Shown: piece after piece, positions 1 to 8,249 of the stretch
Numbering within the stretch: position 1 is the first letter of the stretch
How the letters are laid out: each line of letters starts with the position of its first letter
DNA from: Acidipropionibacterium acidipropionici
Lineage (GTDB): Bacteria; Actinomycetota; Actinomycetes; Propionibacteriales; Propionibacteriaceae
Reading direction: 5' to 3'
DNA length: 64,000 bases
NCBI RefSeq assembly: GCF_001441165.1
Contig: NZ_CP013126.1
Coordinates: 2,819,551 to 2,883,550 of the forward strand
The notes under the pieces: model-generated
Database searches by the model: none
The model's input: only the letters and a program-made list of their open reading frames with translations
Told to the model about the DNA's origin: nothing
Made by a program: the position numbers and the translations under genes

Positions 1-180
1 GAGGATCAGGCCGCCGAGATGCTCACCGAGGTGCTCTCGGATCCTGACGCGGCGCGCCGGGCCGTCGACGAGTCGGCCGGCGGGTCGCTGAGCGAGTGGA
101 TCATCGAGCACCACACCCGGGCCGTCGGCAATGACGCGATCCGCTCCCAGATCGGGGAGTGGTTCCCCGAGATCGACTGA
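1..180 (+). CDS. C-terminal end of an unrecognised protein (cut by window edge)
   Basis: An open frame enters from the left edge and ends with TGA at 178-180, giving 59 residues that end GEWFPEID. The visible part is acidic and helical-looking, with no motif I recognise. It is convergent with the hydrolase gene that follows, and a strong hairpin lies between the two stops. Codon use is like the neighbouring core genes. The function cannot be assigned without the missing N-terminus. Confidence 0.55.
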   Translation, partial: EDQAAEMLTEVLSDPDAARRAVDESAGGSLSEWIIEHHTRAVGNDAIRSQIGEWFPEID

Positions 181-208
181 ACCGGACCCCGACCGAATCG
201 GACCGCGG

Positions 209-237
209 CGTCGACCGCCCGCTACGGGCGGTCGACG
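209..237. terminator. Perfect 13-bp hairpin between convergent genes
   Basis: Arms 209-221 and 225-237 are exact inverted repeats with the 3-nt loop CTA. The loop is the stop codon (TAG on the minus strand) of the hydrolase gene. There is no T-tract, which is common for terminators in GC-rich actinobacteria. It could end transcription from both sides; that is inference from position and symmetry. Confidence 0.6.
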
Positions 238-1019
238 AGCTTGTGCAGGCGCGCGCCGAAGGCGACCGGGTCGCCGGGGTGGCCCGGCTGGTCCTGGAAG
301 CCGGTGTGGTGGCTCGGGAAGTCGGCGGCGAGGGTGAGCCGATCGCCCAGGGCGCGCAGCGCGTCCACATCCATCCGGTGGGAGATGATCGCGGGCATGT
401 TGCGGAAGAGCGGATCGGTGCGCGAGCCGTCATCCTCGACCGGTAGGCCGAACATCGCGGGATCGGGAGCCGGCCGCTCGAGATACCCGGCCGGGACGGG
501 GCCCGAGAACATGACGAGGGCGATGAATCTGGCCATCGCGGCCCCCTGGCCCTGCGCGGCGTAGCAGCACTTCATGTCGTCAACGATCGCGAGCACCTCG
601 TCCCCGTCACCGAGCAGGGGCGCGCTGGGCGGCTCGTGGGCGACGATGAGGCGGTAATCCTGAGGGTGCGCCGAGGCCGCGGCCAGCAGATTCACCGCGC
701 CGCCGCTGGTGCCGAAGGCATCGACCGGCCCGGTTCCCAGGGCCGCGATCACGCGGTGGATGTCATCGACGTGCTGCTCGGTCGTGATGTCGGCGGTTCC
801 GGTGGGGTTGCGTCCCGCACCGCGCGGGTCGTATGTCACGACGGCACGATCGGGGAACTGCTCGGCGAGCTGGCGGAAGCCCGAGGCGTCCATCGGTGCT
901 CCGAACAGGAAGAGGGCCGGCCGCTCGGTGGTCACCCGGTCGAGATAGCCCTGGATGTCGTAGGTGATGGCGTCGTCGCCATCGCCCACCACGTGCGTGG
1001 AGATCGTCAGTTCGGTCAT
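222..1019 (-). CDS. Alpha/beta-hydrolase fold protein
   Basis: This 265-residue protein has the layout of a single-domain alpha/beta hydrolase. A GxSxG-type nucleophile elbow (GTSGG, Ser105) follows a beta strand, an oxyanion region lies near FLFGAPMDASG, a YDPRGAGRN segment sits at about 63-71, and a late SHHTGF region can supply the catalytic His. The substrate is unknown; esterase or epoxide-hydrolase-like chemistry is possible. The start MTELTIST was chosen because AGAGGA lies about 8 nt upstream; a longer in-frame start at 1070 lacks such a site. It is transcribed divergently from aspS. Confidence 0.8.
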   Translation of the reverse strand: MTELTISTHVVGDGDDAITYDIQGYLDRVTTERPALFLFGAPMDASGFRQLAEQFPDRAVVTYDPRGAGRNPTGTADITTEQHVDDIHRVIAALGTGPVDAFGTSGGAVNLLAAASAHPQDYRLIVAHEPPSAPLLGDGDEVLAIVDDMKCCYAAQGQGAAMARFIALVMFSGPVPAGYLERPAPDPAMFGLPVEDDGSRTDPLFRNMPAIISHRMDVDALRALGDRLTLAADFPSHHTGFQDQPGHPGDPVAFGARLHKLVDRP

Positions 1020-1149
1020 GGTGCTGTCCTCTCGTGGATGCCGGCGGCCGGCGCCGTCGGATCCGAGCAACGGTCCGCATTTCAGCGTACCGAAGAGGGG
1101 CGTATGATCCCCGGGCCGTGACGCGGGTGCATGCCGGGGACGGGTGGAC

Positions 1150-1155
1150 TAGGCT
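1150..1155 (+). promoter_or_regulatory. Probable -10 box (TAGGCT) for aspS
   Basis: A TANNNT hexamer of the type seen before many genes in this window. It would give a leader of roughly 50 nt with a GGAAGG ribosome site before the GTG start of aspS. No clear -35 was identified. Confidence 0.45.
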
Positions 1156-1210
1156 TCCCTGAAGGCCCGCACCGTCTATGCGAGGCCCCGACAATGGAAG
1201 GATCACGTCC

Positions 1211-3022
1211 GTGCTGCGAACCCACGAGGCAGGCACCCTGCGAGCCAGCGACATCGGCAAGGAGGTGACCCTGGCCGGCTGGGTCGGCCACCGCCGCGAC
1301 CACGGCGGTGTGGCCTTCATCGACCTGCGCGACGCCTCCGGCCTGGCCCAGGTCGTCATCCGCGACGAGATCCTGGCCTCCTCAGGAGCCCACGACCTGC
1401 GCAACGAGTACTGCATCCGGGTGACCGGCGTCGTCGAGGCCCGCCCCGAGGGCAACGCCAACCCGAACCTGCCCTCCGGCGAGATCGAGGTGGCGATCTC
1501 GGAGCTCACCGTGCTCAACAAGGCCGAGGCCCTGCCCTTCCAGATCGACGAGCACGTCACCGTCGGCGAGGACGCCCGGCTGCGCTACCGCTACCTCGAC
1601 CTTCGCCGCCCCCGCCAGCACGACGCCCTGGTGCTGCGCTCCCAGGTGACCCACACCATCCGCGAGGTCCTCGACCGTCACCACTTCTACGACATCGAGA
1701 CCCCGACCCTGACCCGCTCGACCCCCGAGGGGGCCCGAGACTTCCTGGTGCCGGCTCGCCTGGCGCCCGGCTCCTGGTACGCCCTGCCGCAGAGCCCCCA
1801 GCTGTTCAAGCAGCTGCTCATGGTGGCCGGCATGGAGCGCTACTACCAGATCGCCCGCTGCTACCGCGACGAGGACTTCCGCGCCGACCGCCAGCCCGAG
1901 TTCACCCAGCTGGACATCGAGATGAGCTTCGTCGACCAGGACGACGTCATCGCCCTCGCCGAGGACGTGATGGCCGCCTGCTGGAAGCTCATCGGCGTCG
2001 ACATGCCCCGCCTCATGCCGCGGATCACCTGGCACGACGCCATGAACCGCTACGGCTCCGACAAGCCCGACCTGCGCTTCGGCAACGAGATCACCGAGGT
2101 CACCGACTTCTTCGCGAAGACCCCCTTCCGGGTCTTCCAGGCCCCCTACGTGGGCGCCGTCGTGATGCCCGGCGGGGCCTCCCTGCCGCGTCGCCAGTTC
2201 GACGCCTGGCAGGAGTGGGCGCGCACCCGCGGAGCCAAGGGCCTGGCCTACATCACCGTCCAGGACGACGGCACCCTGGCCGGCCCGGTCGCCAAGAACA
2301 TCTCGGCCGACGAGAAGGCCGGCATCGCCGCCAAGGTCGGGGCCGATCCCGGCGACGCCATCTTCTTCGCCGCCGGCGCCCGCACCGCGTCCCAGGAGCT
2401 GCTGGGCGCCGCCCGCCTGGAGATCGGCACCCGCTGCAAGCTCTACGATCCGGCCGACTGGGCCTTCTGCTGGGTGGTCGACGCCCCCATGTTCAAGCCC
2501 ACCAAGGAGACCGAGGCCGAGGGAGACGTGGCCGTGGGCGGAGGGGAGTGGACCGCCGTCCACCACGCCTTCACCAGCCCCAAGCCCGAGTGTCTCGACA
2601 CCTTCGACACCGATCCGGGATCGGCGCTCAGCTACGGCTACGACTTCGTGTGCAACGGCAACGAGGTGGGCGGCGGCTCCATCCGTATCCACCGCCGCGA
2701 CGTCCAGGAGCGCGTCTTCAAGGTCATGGGCCTGAGCGAGGAGGAGGCCCAGAGCAAGTTCGGCTTCCTGCTCGACGCCTTCAAGTTCGGCGCCCCGCCG
2801 CACGGCGGCGTGGCCTTCGGCCTGGACCGTCTGGTGATGCTGCTGGGCGGCTTCGAGACGATCCGCGACGTCATCGCCTTCCCGAAGACCGGCAACGGGT
2901 ACGACCCGCTGACCCAGGCCCCCGCCCCCATCACCCCGGCCCAGCGCCGGGAGGCCGGGGTGGACGCCAGACCCGTCAAGAAGGGCGAGAAGAAGGCCGA
3001 GGATCAGGAGTCCAAGGCCTGA
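1211..3022 (+). CDS. aspS: Aspartyl-tRNA synthetase, probably non-discriminating
   Basis: Class II AspRS of 603 residues, with an N-terminal OB anticodon-binding domain ([19 protein letters not shown], from about 23), the catalytic core and bacterial insertion domain, and motif 3 near the end ([15 protein letters not shown]). It charges tRNA-Asp in the cytoplasm. His31 and Gly81 match the residues that, in the Pseudomonas enzyme, allow mischarging of tRNA-Asn. This predicts that Asn-tRNA is made through GatCAB; that step is inference. The GTG start at 1211 is chosen over an upstream ATG because GGAAGG lies 9 nt before it and because His31/Gly81 numbering then agrees with the family. Confidence 0.96.
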   Translation: MLRTHEAGTLRASDIGKEVTLAGWVGHRRDHGGVAFIDLRDASGLAQVVIRDEILASSGAHDLRNEYCIRVTGVVEARPEGNANPNLPSGEIEVAISELTVLNKAEALPFQIDEHVTVGEDARLRYRYLDLRRPRQHDALVLRSQVTHTIREVLDRHHFYDIETPTLTRSTPEGARDFLVPARLAPGSWYALPQSPQLFKQLLMVAGMERYYQIARCYRDEDFRADRQPEFTQLDIEMSFVDQDDVIALAEDVMAACWKLIGVDMPRLMPRITWHDAMNRYGSDKPDLRFGNEITEVTDFFAKTPFRVFQAPYVGAVVMPGGASLPRRQFDAWQEWARTRGAKGLAYITVQDDGTLAGPVAKNISADEKAGIAAKVGADPGDAIFFAAGARTASQELLGAARLEIGTRCKLYDPADWAFCWVVDAPMFKPTKETEAEGDVAVGGGEWTAVHHAFTSPKPECLDTFDTDPGSALSYGYDFVCNGNEVGGGSIRIHRRDVQERVFKVMGLSEEEAQSKFGFLLDAFKFGAPPHGGVAFGLDRLVMLLGGFETIRDVIAFPKTGNGYDPLTQAPAPITPAQRREAGVDARPVKKGEKKAEDQESKA

Positions 3023-3053
3023 TCCGCAGGGGTTCCGCGCCGTGGGCGTCGAG

Positions 3054-3398
3054 ATGACCGAGGCCGATTTCGAGGCCTGCATCGACGACGCCCTGGCGCG
3101 GATCCCCGAGCGGCTCGCGGCCGCGATCGACAACGTCGTCATCGAGATCGCCGAGGAGCCAGGCCCCGATCAGCCGCCTGGCCTGCTCGGGCTCTACGAG
3201 GGGGTGCCGCTCACCGCCCGCGACTCCTCCTGGGGATTCGTGCCCCCCGACGTCATCACCATCTTCTCCGGGCCTCTCATGCGCTACTGCCGGGGCCGTG
3301 AGGAGCTCGTCGAGCAGATCGCCGTCACCGTCATCCATGAGGTGGCCCACCACTTCGGGATCAGTGACGCGCGTCTCCACGAGCTGGGCTGGGGGTGA
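3054..3398 (+). CDS. Small zincin-like metallopeptidase family protein
   Basis: A 114-residue protein with an HExxH zinc motif at 95-99 (HEVAHHFG) followed by GISDARLHELGW, the signature of the short actinobacterial 'metallopeptidase family' (zincin_1, PF06262-like). The N-terminal half has the family pattern of an acidic helix followed by DNVVIEIAEE. Its substrate is unknown. The ATG at 3054 starts the protein at the usual family position; an in-frame GTG at 3042 is the alternative. It lies 31 nt after aspS and may be cotranscribed with it. Confidence 0.85.
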   Translation: MTEADFEACIDDALARIPERLAAAIDNVVIEIAEEPGPDQPPGLLGLYEGVPLTARDSSWGFVPPDVITIFSGPLMRYCRGREELVEQIAVTVIHEVAHHFGISDARLHELGWG

Positions 3399-3427
3399 GG
3401 GGTCCGATCCGTGTCGGTCCACCCCGA

Positions 3428-3433
3428 TAGGCT
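3428..3433 (+). promoter_or_regulatory. -10 box (TAGGCT) for a leaderless phosphatase mRNA
   Basis: TAGGCT ends 6 nt before the ATG at 3440, so transcription would begin at or next to the start codon. No Shine-Dalgarno sequence is present, in keeping with leaderless translation. Confidence 0.6.
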
Positions 3434-3439
3434 GGGTTC

Positions 3440-4243
3440 ATGAGCACCACGCAGGCCACCCACCCCCAGGAGATCGGCTGGATCGAGCTCGACGGCGTCC
3501 ACAACATGCGCGACCTGGCCGGCATCAGGGCCGGCGACGGCCGCCGGATCCGCGCCCACCGTCTGATCCGCTCCGACAACCTCGACCGGTTGACCCCGGC
3601 CGCGGTCGAGAAGCTCGTCAACCGGATCGGGGTCAGCGACGTCATCGACCTGCGCACCAACTTCGAGCTCACCCGCATCGGTTCGGGACCCCTGACCCAG
3701 GACCCCAGGGTCGCCGTCACCACCGGATCCCTGTATCCCGAGGACGACGGCCTGTCCACCACACCCCCGTGGCAGGCCGAGATGAGCGTCATGACCCCCA
3801 CCACCCGCACCGAGGCCATGGCCCTGCACTACCTGGCCTACCTGGAGGGGCGCCCCGACACCGTGCTCCAGGACATGCGCGTCATCTCGGCCGCCCGCGG
3901 CGCCGTGGTGGTGCACTGCGCCGCCGGCAAGGACCGCACCGGAACGATCATCGGTCTCACCCTGTCTCTGATCGGCGCCCCCCGCGAATCGATCCTGGCC
4001 GACTACGCCGCCACCAACCAGCGGCTGGACCGGATCATGGCCAGCCTGGGCGAGGCGGCCGCCGCCGGATCGGCCACCCGCGGCGCCTACTCCGACGAGC
4101 AGCAGTCCACTCCGCCCGAGATCATGGACGCCACCCTCGATCTCCTCGAGTCCCGCCACGGCGGAGCGGCGAGCTACCTGCGCAGCATCGGCTGGACGCC
4201 CGCCGACCAGGCACGGCTGGAGGCCCACCTCCTCGATGACTGA
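3440..4243 (+). CDS. Cys-based protein tyrosine/serine phosphatase
   Basis: This 267-residue protein carries the CX5R loop [12 protein letters not shown] with nucleophile Cys160 and Arg166, preceded by the N-terminal [11 protein letters not shown] segment typical of the Y_phosphatase3 (PF13350, MptpB/LipA-like) family. Such enzymes dephosphorylate tyrosine or phosphoinositide-type substrates; the physiological target here is unknown. No signal peptide is seen, so it is likely cytoplasmic unless exported non-classically. The gene is predicted to be leaderless. Its stop overlaps the rarA start by 8 nt, so the two are translationally coupled. Confidence 0.88.
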   Translation: MSTTQATHPQEIGWIELDGVHNMRDLAGIRAGDGRRIRAHRLIRSDNLDRLTPAAVEKLVNRIGVSDVIDLRTNFELTRIGSGPLTQDPRVAVTTGSLYPEDDGLSTTPPWQAEMSVMTPTTRTEAMALHYLAYLEGRPDTVLQDMRVISAARGAVVVHCAAGKDRTGTIIGLTLSLIGAPRESILADYAATNQRLDRIMASLGEAAAAGSATRGAYSDEQQSTPPEIMDATLDLLESRHGGAASYLRSIGWTPADQARLEAHLLDD

Positions 4244-5609
4244 GGATCTCTTCGGCAACCCGATCGGCGCCCCCGAACCGGCATCCAGGGGAGGATCGCT
4301 GGGCGACGCCGTCAACCCCTCGGCACCGCTGGCGGTGCGGATGCGCCCGCGCACCATCGACGAGATCGTCGGCCAGCAGCACCTGCTGGCCCCCGGCTCC
4401 CCGCTGCGACGCCTGGCAGAGGGACGCGCCGCCATGAGCGTCTTCCTCTGGGGCCCGCCCGGAGTCGGCAAGACCACCATCGCCAGCGTCATCTCCCACG
4501 CCTCCAACCGCCGATTCGTCGAGATCTCGGCTGTGACCGCCGGCGTCAAGGACGTCCGCCGGGAACTCGACACCGCCCGCCGGGAACTGGCGGCCGGGCG
4601 GCCCACCGTGCTCTTCGTCGACGAGGTGCACCGCTTCTCCAAGGCCCAGCAGGACGTGCTGCTGCCGGCGGTGGAGAACCGGATCGTCACCCTGGTGGCC
4701 GCCACCACCGAGAACCCCTCCTTCTCGGTGATCTCCCCGCTGCTCTCGCGGTCCCTACTGCTCACCCTCAGGCCCCTGACCGAGGCCGACATCTCCACCC
4801 TGGTCGACCGCGCCCTGAGCGACGAGCGCGGCCTGCGCACCCCCGACGGGGACCGCTACACCCTGGACGACGACGCCCGGGCCGACCTCATGCGACTGGC
4901 CGGGGGAGACGCCCGGAGGGTCCTCACCTACCTGGAGGAGGCCGCCGCCGGAGCCACCTCCTCGGGCACCGACACCATCACCACCGCCATCATCGCCACC
5001 GCCGCCGACCGCGCGGCGGTGCGCTACGACCGCGGCGGGGACCAGCACTACGACGTCATCAGCGCCTTCATCAAATCGATCCGCGGCTCCGACGCCGACG
5101 CCGCCCTGCACTGGCTGGCCCGGATGATCGAGGCCGGCGAGGACCCCCGCTTCATCGCCAGACGGCTCATCATCTCCGCCTCCGAGGACATCGGCATGGC
5201 CGCGCCCAGCGTTCTGCAGACCTGTGTGGCCGCCGCCCAGGCCGTGCAGCTCATCGGGATGCCCGAGGCCCGCATCAATCTGGCCCAGGCCACCATCGCC
5301 GCCGCCACCGCCCCCAAATCGAACGCCGTCATCACCGCCATCGACGCCGCCCTGGCCGACGTGCGCGCCGGCAAGGGGGGAGAGGTGCCGGCCCACCTGC
5401 GCGACGCCCACTACTCCGGCGCCGCGGCTCTCGGCCACGGCGTCGCCTACAAGTACGCCCACGACTTCCCGCACGGCGTCGCCGCCCAGCAGTACCTGCC
5501 CGACGACCTCGCCGGAGCCCGCTACTACCGGCCCACCGACCACGGCAACGAGGCCGGCATCGCGACCCGCTGGGCCCAGCTCAGGGAGCTGCTGGGCCGC
5601 GACGACTGA
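4236..5609 (+). CDS. rarA: Replication-associated recombination protein A (AAA+ ATPase)
   Basis: A 457-residue AAA+ protein of the RarA/MgsA/WRNIP1 family with Walker A GPPGVGKT (73-80), Walker [11 protein letters not shown] and the sensor region [18 protein letters not shown]. The C-terminal part has the family oligomerisation domain ([18 protein letters not shown], then [12 protein letters not shown]). It acts at stalled replication forks with SSB and RecA. It overlaps the phosphatase gene by 8 nt at its 5' end. Its last 29 nt overlap the end of a convergent membrane-protein gene, an unusually tight 3' overlap. Confidence 0.95.
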   Translation: MTEDLFGNPIGAPEPASRGGSLGDAVNPSAPLAVRMRPRTIDEIVGQQHLLAPGSPLRRLAEGRAAMSVFLWGPPGVGKTTIASVISHASNRRFVEISAVTAGVKDVRRELDTARRELAAGRPTVLFVDEVHRFSKAQQDVLLPAVENRIVTLVAATTENPSFSVISPLLSRSLLLTLRPLTEADISTLVDRALSDERGLRTPDGDRYTLDDDARADLMRLAGGDARRVLTYLEEAAAGATSSGTDTITTAIIATAADRAAVRYDRGGDQHYDVISAFIKSIRGSDADAALHWLARMIEAGEDPRFIARRLIISASEDIGMAAPSVLQTCVAAAQAVQLIGMPEARINLAQATIAAATAPKSNAVITAIDAALADVRAGKGGEVPAHLRDAHYSGAAALGHGVAYKYAHDFPHGVAAQQYLPDDLAGARYYRPTDHGNEAGIATRWAQLRELLGRDD

Positions 5610-7326
5610 GGCGCCGCGCCTCGATCCGCATCTCCTCGACGGCGTCCGCCGGATCCATCGGATCCACCCGCCACCGGCCCAGCATCAGCAGGCCCACCGC
5701 CACCCCGATCTGGACGCCGTGACCGACCACCGAGTCGACGACAGACGTCCACTGCTGCAGGTTGATGACACCGCTCATGGCGTGGGGCAGCATCACCGAC
5801 TGCAGCACGAAGACCGCGGCCAGCAGGGCCTGGCCGACGAAGAACAGCACCCTGGCCGGTGCCGGGAAACCGGGGGATGAGCCGTGGGTGTACTCGGCCT
5901 CGGTGAGCACCCGCCACACCAGACCGGCCAGCATCACCGCCGCCGCGGACCCCTGCACCGCAGCCTCCAGGGGCTCGGCGAGGGACTCCCGCCAGGGGAA
6001 GATGACGGCCTCCAGGCCGATCATCGTGAGGATCGCCCACCGGCCGCGGTCCCGGTCGGGGGAGAAGCCGCCGCGGCGGGCCCAGGCCAGCGCCTGGCAC
6101 AGCGCGAGCACCACGAGCACTGCGCCGGTGACACGGGCACTGAGCGCCGGAAGGGCGCCCAGTCCGGTCCTCCTCGCGATGGCGAGGACCATCGAGTACA
6201 CGCAGGTGCAGAAGATGCCGGGGGCCATCACCACGATGATGCTCTGGCGACGCCGGATGCCGCGGGCCCACAGCACGATGGTCACCACGGCCGTCACCCC
6301 GTCGCCGAAGACGCTCAACGGCACCCCCTTCAGCAGCTCGCCGGGCAGCGCCACCACCGGGAGCAGCAACAGCCAGCTGCACAGCAGGCCGGCGAAGAGC
6401 AGACCCTTCGAGGCCAGATCCGCCGTCACCGCGGTCGGCCGCGGCACGTCCACCGGCCGGTGCACCGCCCGCATCCCGGCCGCCGCCAGAGCCACCGAGA
6501 CCAGGGTGTGGACCACCGTCACCACTGCGCCCGGCAGCGCCGGGCCGCGCAGCAGCGGCATCGCGAGACCCGCCCCGCAGACCACGACAGCAGAGGCCAC
6601 CCAGGCAGCAGGGGTGAGCAGATCGCGGACGCTGAGCACCGCCCAGGTCGCGACGTTGGTGGCCACCTGGGCGTAGGAGACGCCCGCGGCGGCGGCCAGC
6701 GGGATCGCGACGTAGAGCAGCGCGACATCGGTGATCATCACCGACAGCTCGTTGACCGACCGGGCGAAGGGGAACCCCCAGGCGATCACCAGCGCTGTGA
6801 GATGGCCCACGCCCCCGGCCGCCCCGGCCAGCCACAGCCGCCATCCCCGGAGCCCCCGGTCCATGATGATGAAGACGATGAGCAGCATCAGCGAGCCGCC
6901 GAGCACCGCCAGGCCGACGAGGCCGAGCACCGTGATGAAGGACGTACCGCCGGTACCGACCATGATGCCCAGCAGGATCATCTGCGGGATCATCGAGGTG
7001 GCCGAGAGCACCAGCGCCCCGACCCGCCAGCCGCGTCTCATCGGCTGCACGCAGATATTGAGGAAGCCCAGGCACACCACCAGCAGCAGGTCCACGAATC
7101 CCGAGGCCAGTTCCTTGTCCCTGCCCAGCCCGAGCACCGGGGCGATCAGAGCCAGGCCCGCCACCACCCAGAACAGGCCCATCCCCAGGCGCGCCATCCG
7201 CCGCACCGTCGGGGGCATGCCCGCGGTGCGCAGCCGGCCCTCGCGGACCTGATCGGCGAACACCTCACGTCCGAATCGGCGCACCACCAGCGAGACAGCG
7301 GTGATGGTGGTCCGAGCCCGTCCCAT
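5581..7326 (-). CDS. Polytopic membrane protein of unknown function
   Basis: A protein of 581 residues with many hydrophobic stretches separated by short Arg-rich loops. The first is near residue 50 ([18 protein letters not shown]) and a dozen or more follow, so it is clearly an integral membrane protein. I recognise no transport or enzyme motif. The N-terminal 40 residues are basic and cytoplasmic-looking. The ATG at 7326 is preferred because TAATGT lies 8 nt upstream (leaderless spacing) and no ribosome site is seen for the ATG at 7338. It faces the DUF948 gene divergently and overlaps rarA by 29 nt at the 3' ends. Confidence 0.75.
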   Translation of the reverse strand: MGRARTTITAVSLVVRRFGREVFADQVREGRLRTAGMPPTVRRMARLGMGLFWVVAGLALIAPVLGLGRDKELASGFVDLLLVVCLGFLNICVQPMRRGWRVGALVLSATSMIPQMILLGIMVGTGGTSFITVLGLVGLAVLGGSLMLLIVFIIMDRGLRGWRLWLAGAAGGVGHLTALVIAWGFPFARSVNELSVMITDVALLYVAIPLAAAAGVSYAQVATNVATWAVLSVRDLLTPAAWVASAVVVCGAGLAMPLLRGPALPGAVVTVVHTLVSVALAAAGMRAVHRPVDVPRPTAVTADLASKGLLFAGLLCSWLLLLPVVALPGELLKGVPLSVFGDGVTAVVTIVLWARGIRRRQSIIVVMAPGIFCTCVYSMVLAIARRTGLGALPALSARVTGAVLVVLALCQALAWARRGGFSPDRDRGRWAILTMIGLEAVIFPWRESLAEPLEAAVQGSAAAVMLAGLVWRVLTEAEYTHGSSPGFPAPARVLFFVGQALLAAVFVLQSVMLPHAMSGVINLQQWTSVVDSVVGHGVQIGVAVGLLMLGRWRVDPMDPADAVEEMRIEARRLSRRGPAAP

Positions 7327-7367
7327 GTCAGCGCACATTAGCGGACACCCGGGCGCAGTCGTCCCAC

Positions 7368-7373
7368 TAGAGT
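7368..7373 (+). promoter_or_regulatory. -10 box (TAGAGT) for the DUF948–small-protein pair
   Basis: TANNNT hexamer about 30 nt upstream of the ATG at 7404, with GGAGAAG as ribosome site between them. Confidence 0.5.
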
Positions 7374-7403
7374 GAGCCGCGACACCCGATCTATGGAGAA
7401 GAC

Positions 7404-7808
7404 ATGACCCTTGGCCAGATCGCCGGGCTCATCGCAGCCCTGGCCGTCGTCGCCCTGGTGGCGCTGTGCGCCGTCCCCCTCATCAAACTCGGCGGAGTGC
7501 TCGACCAGCTCCGCGACGCGGTGAAGGACCTCGACGACTCCACCGTCCCGATCCTCGAGGAGCTCAAGGGCACCGTGACGGCCACCAACGAGGAGATCGG
7601 CAAGATCGGGCTGGTCACCACCGACGTCCACACCGTCTCCGAGCACGTCACCGAGGTCTCGGGCCGCGCCAACGAGCTGTCGAAGGTCTTCACCGAGACC
7701 GTCGGCACCCCGATGGTGAAGGTGGCCGGGTTCGCCCACGGGGTGCGCAAGGCCACCGCGGCCGGCCGCGCCGGGAAGCTCCGCAGGACCGTCAGGAGCG
7801 GGCAGTGA
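7404..7808 (+). CDS. DUF948 family membrane-anchored protein
   Basis: A 134-residue protein with one N-terminal membrane helix (about 5-27), then an amphipathic, probably coiled-coil segment (LDQLRDAVKDLDDSTVPILEELKGT) and a basic tail. This is the DUF948 pattern. In many actinobacteria a DUF948 gene sits directly upstream of alaS with a second short gene between, exactly as here. The molecular role is unknown; the name rests on sequence pattern and position. A GGAGAAG site lies before the ATG, and its stop overlaps the next start (GTGA). Confidence 0.82.
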   Translation: MTLGQIAGLIAALAVVALVALCAVPLIKLGGVLDQLRDAVKDLDDSTVPILEELKGTVTATNEEIGKIGLVTTDVHTVSEHVTEVSGRANELSKVFTETVGTPMVKVAGFAHGVRKATAAGRAGKLRRTVRSGQ

Positions 7809-8080
7809 GCGGGCGCGGCTGGCTCATCGGCGCCCTGGTGGCGGGCAGTGCGGCGACCGCCACGGCGCTGGTGGTGCGCTCGGCACGACGCGGCGAACTC
7901 ACCGGACCCAGACTGCCGGTGCGCCGCGACGCCCGGCTGGACCTGCGGGGCGCCGCCGGACGCACCGCCGAACGGATCTCAGACCTCGTCGACCAGGCCG
8001 GCGCCTTCGTCCAGGTGGTGGCCCGGGAATCGAGCGCCAAGGAGTCCGAGCTGCGCGCCCGGCTCGGGCTGGACAATTAG
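7805..8080 (+). CDS. Small membrane-anchored protein between DUF948 and alaS
   Basis: A 91-residue product beginning at GTG 7805, overlapping the DUF948 stop by 4 nt (GTGA). It has one short N-terminal hydrophobic helix (WLIGALVAGSAATATALVV) followed by a basic, then acidic, helical region with ERISDLVDQAGAFVQ. It resembles the DUF6167-type small proteins found in this position in other actinobacteria (recalled from family knowledge). With the DUF948 protein it probably forms a coupled two-gene unit. Function unknown. Confidence 0.75.
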   Translation: MSGRGWLIGALVAGSAATATALVVRSARRGELTGPRLPVRRDARLDLRGAAGRTAERISDLVDQAGAFVQVVARESSAKESELRARLGLDN

Positions 8081-8166
8081 GAGCGAGGGGCAACCCCTTG
8101 AACCCCGGCGGCGGCCCGGGCGGGTGGTGGAGGCTCCATCGCAGGCCGGTCAGTTGCCGGGCGCGG

Positions 8167-8172
8167 TAGGGT
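8167..8172 (+). promoter_or_regulatory. Possible -10 box (TAGGGT) for alaS
   Basis: TANNNT hexamer in the 169-nt gap before alaS. It would give a leader of about 70 nt ending in an AAGGA ribosome site. The gap also has a weak 5-bp hairpin (8086-8098) just after the preceding stop. No T-box elements were seen. Confidence 0.4.
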
Positions 8173-8249
8173 TGTCGATCGGTTCCGCTGTATCGCGGGG
8201 CACGCACCTGCACGGCACACCTGCACGGGCACTGACTACAAGGACGGGC

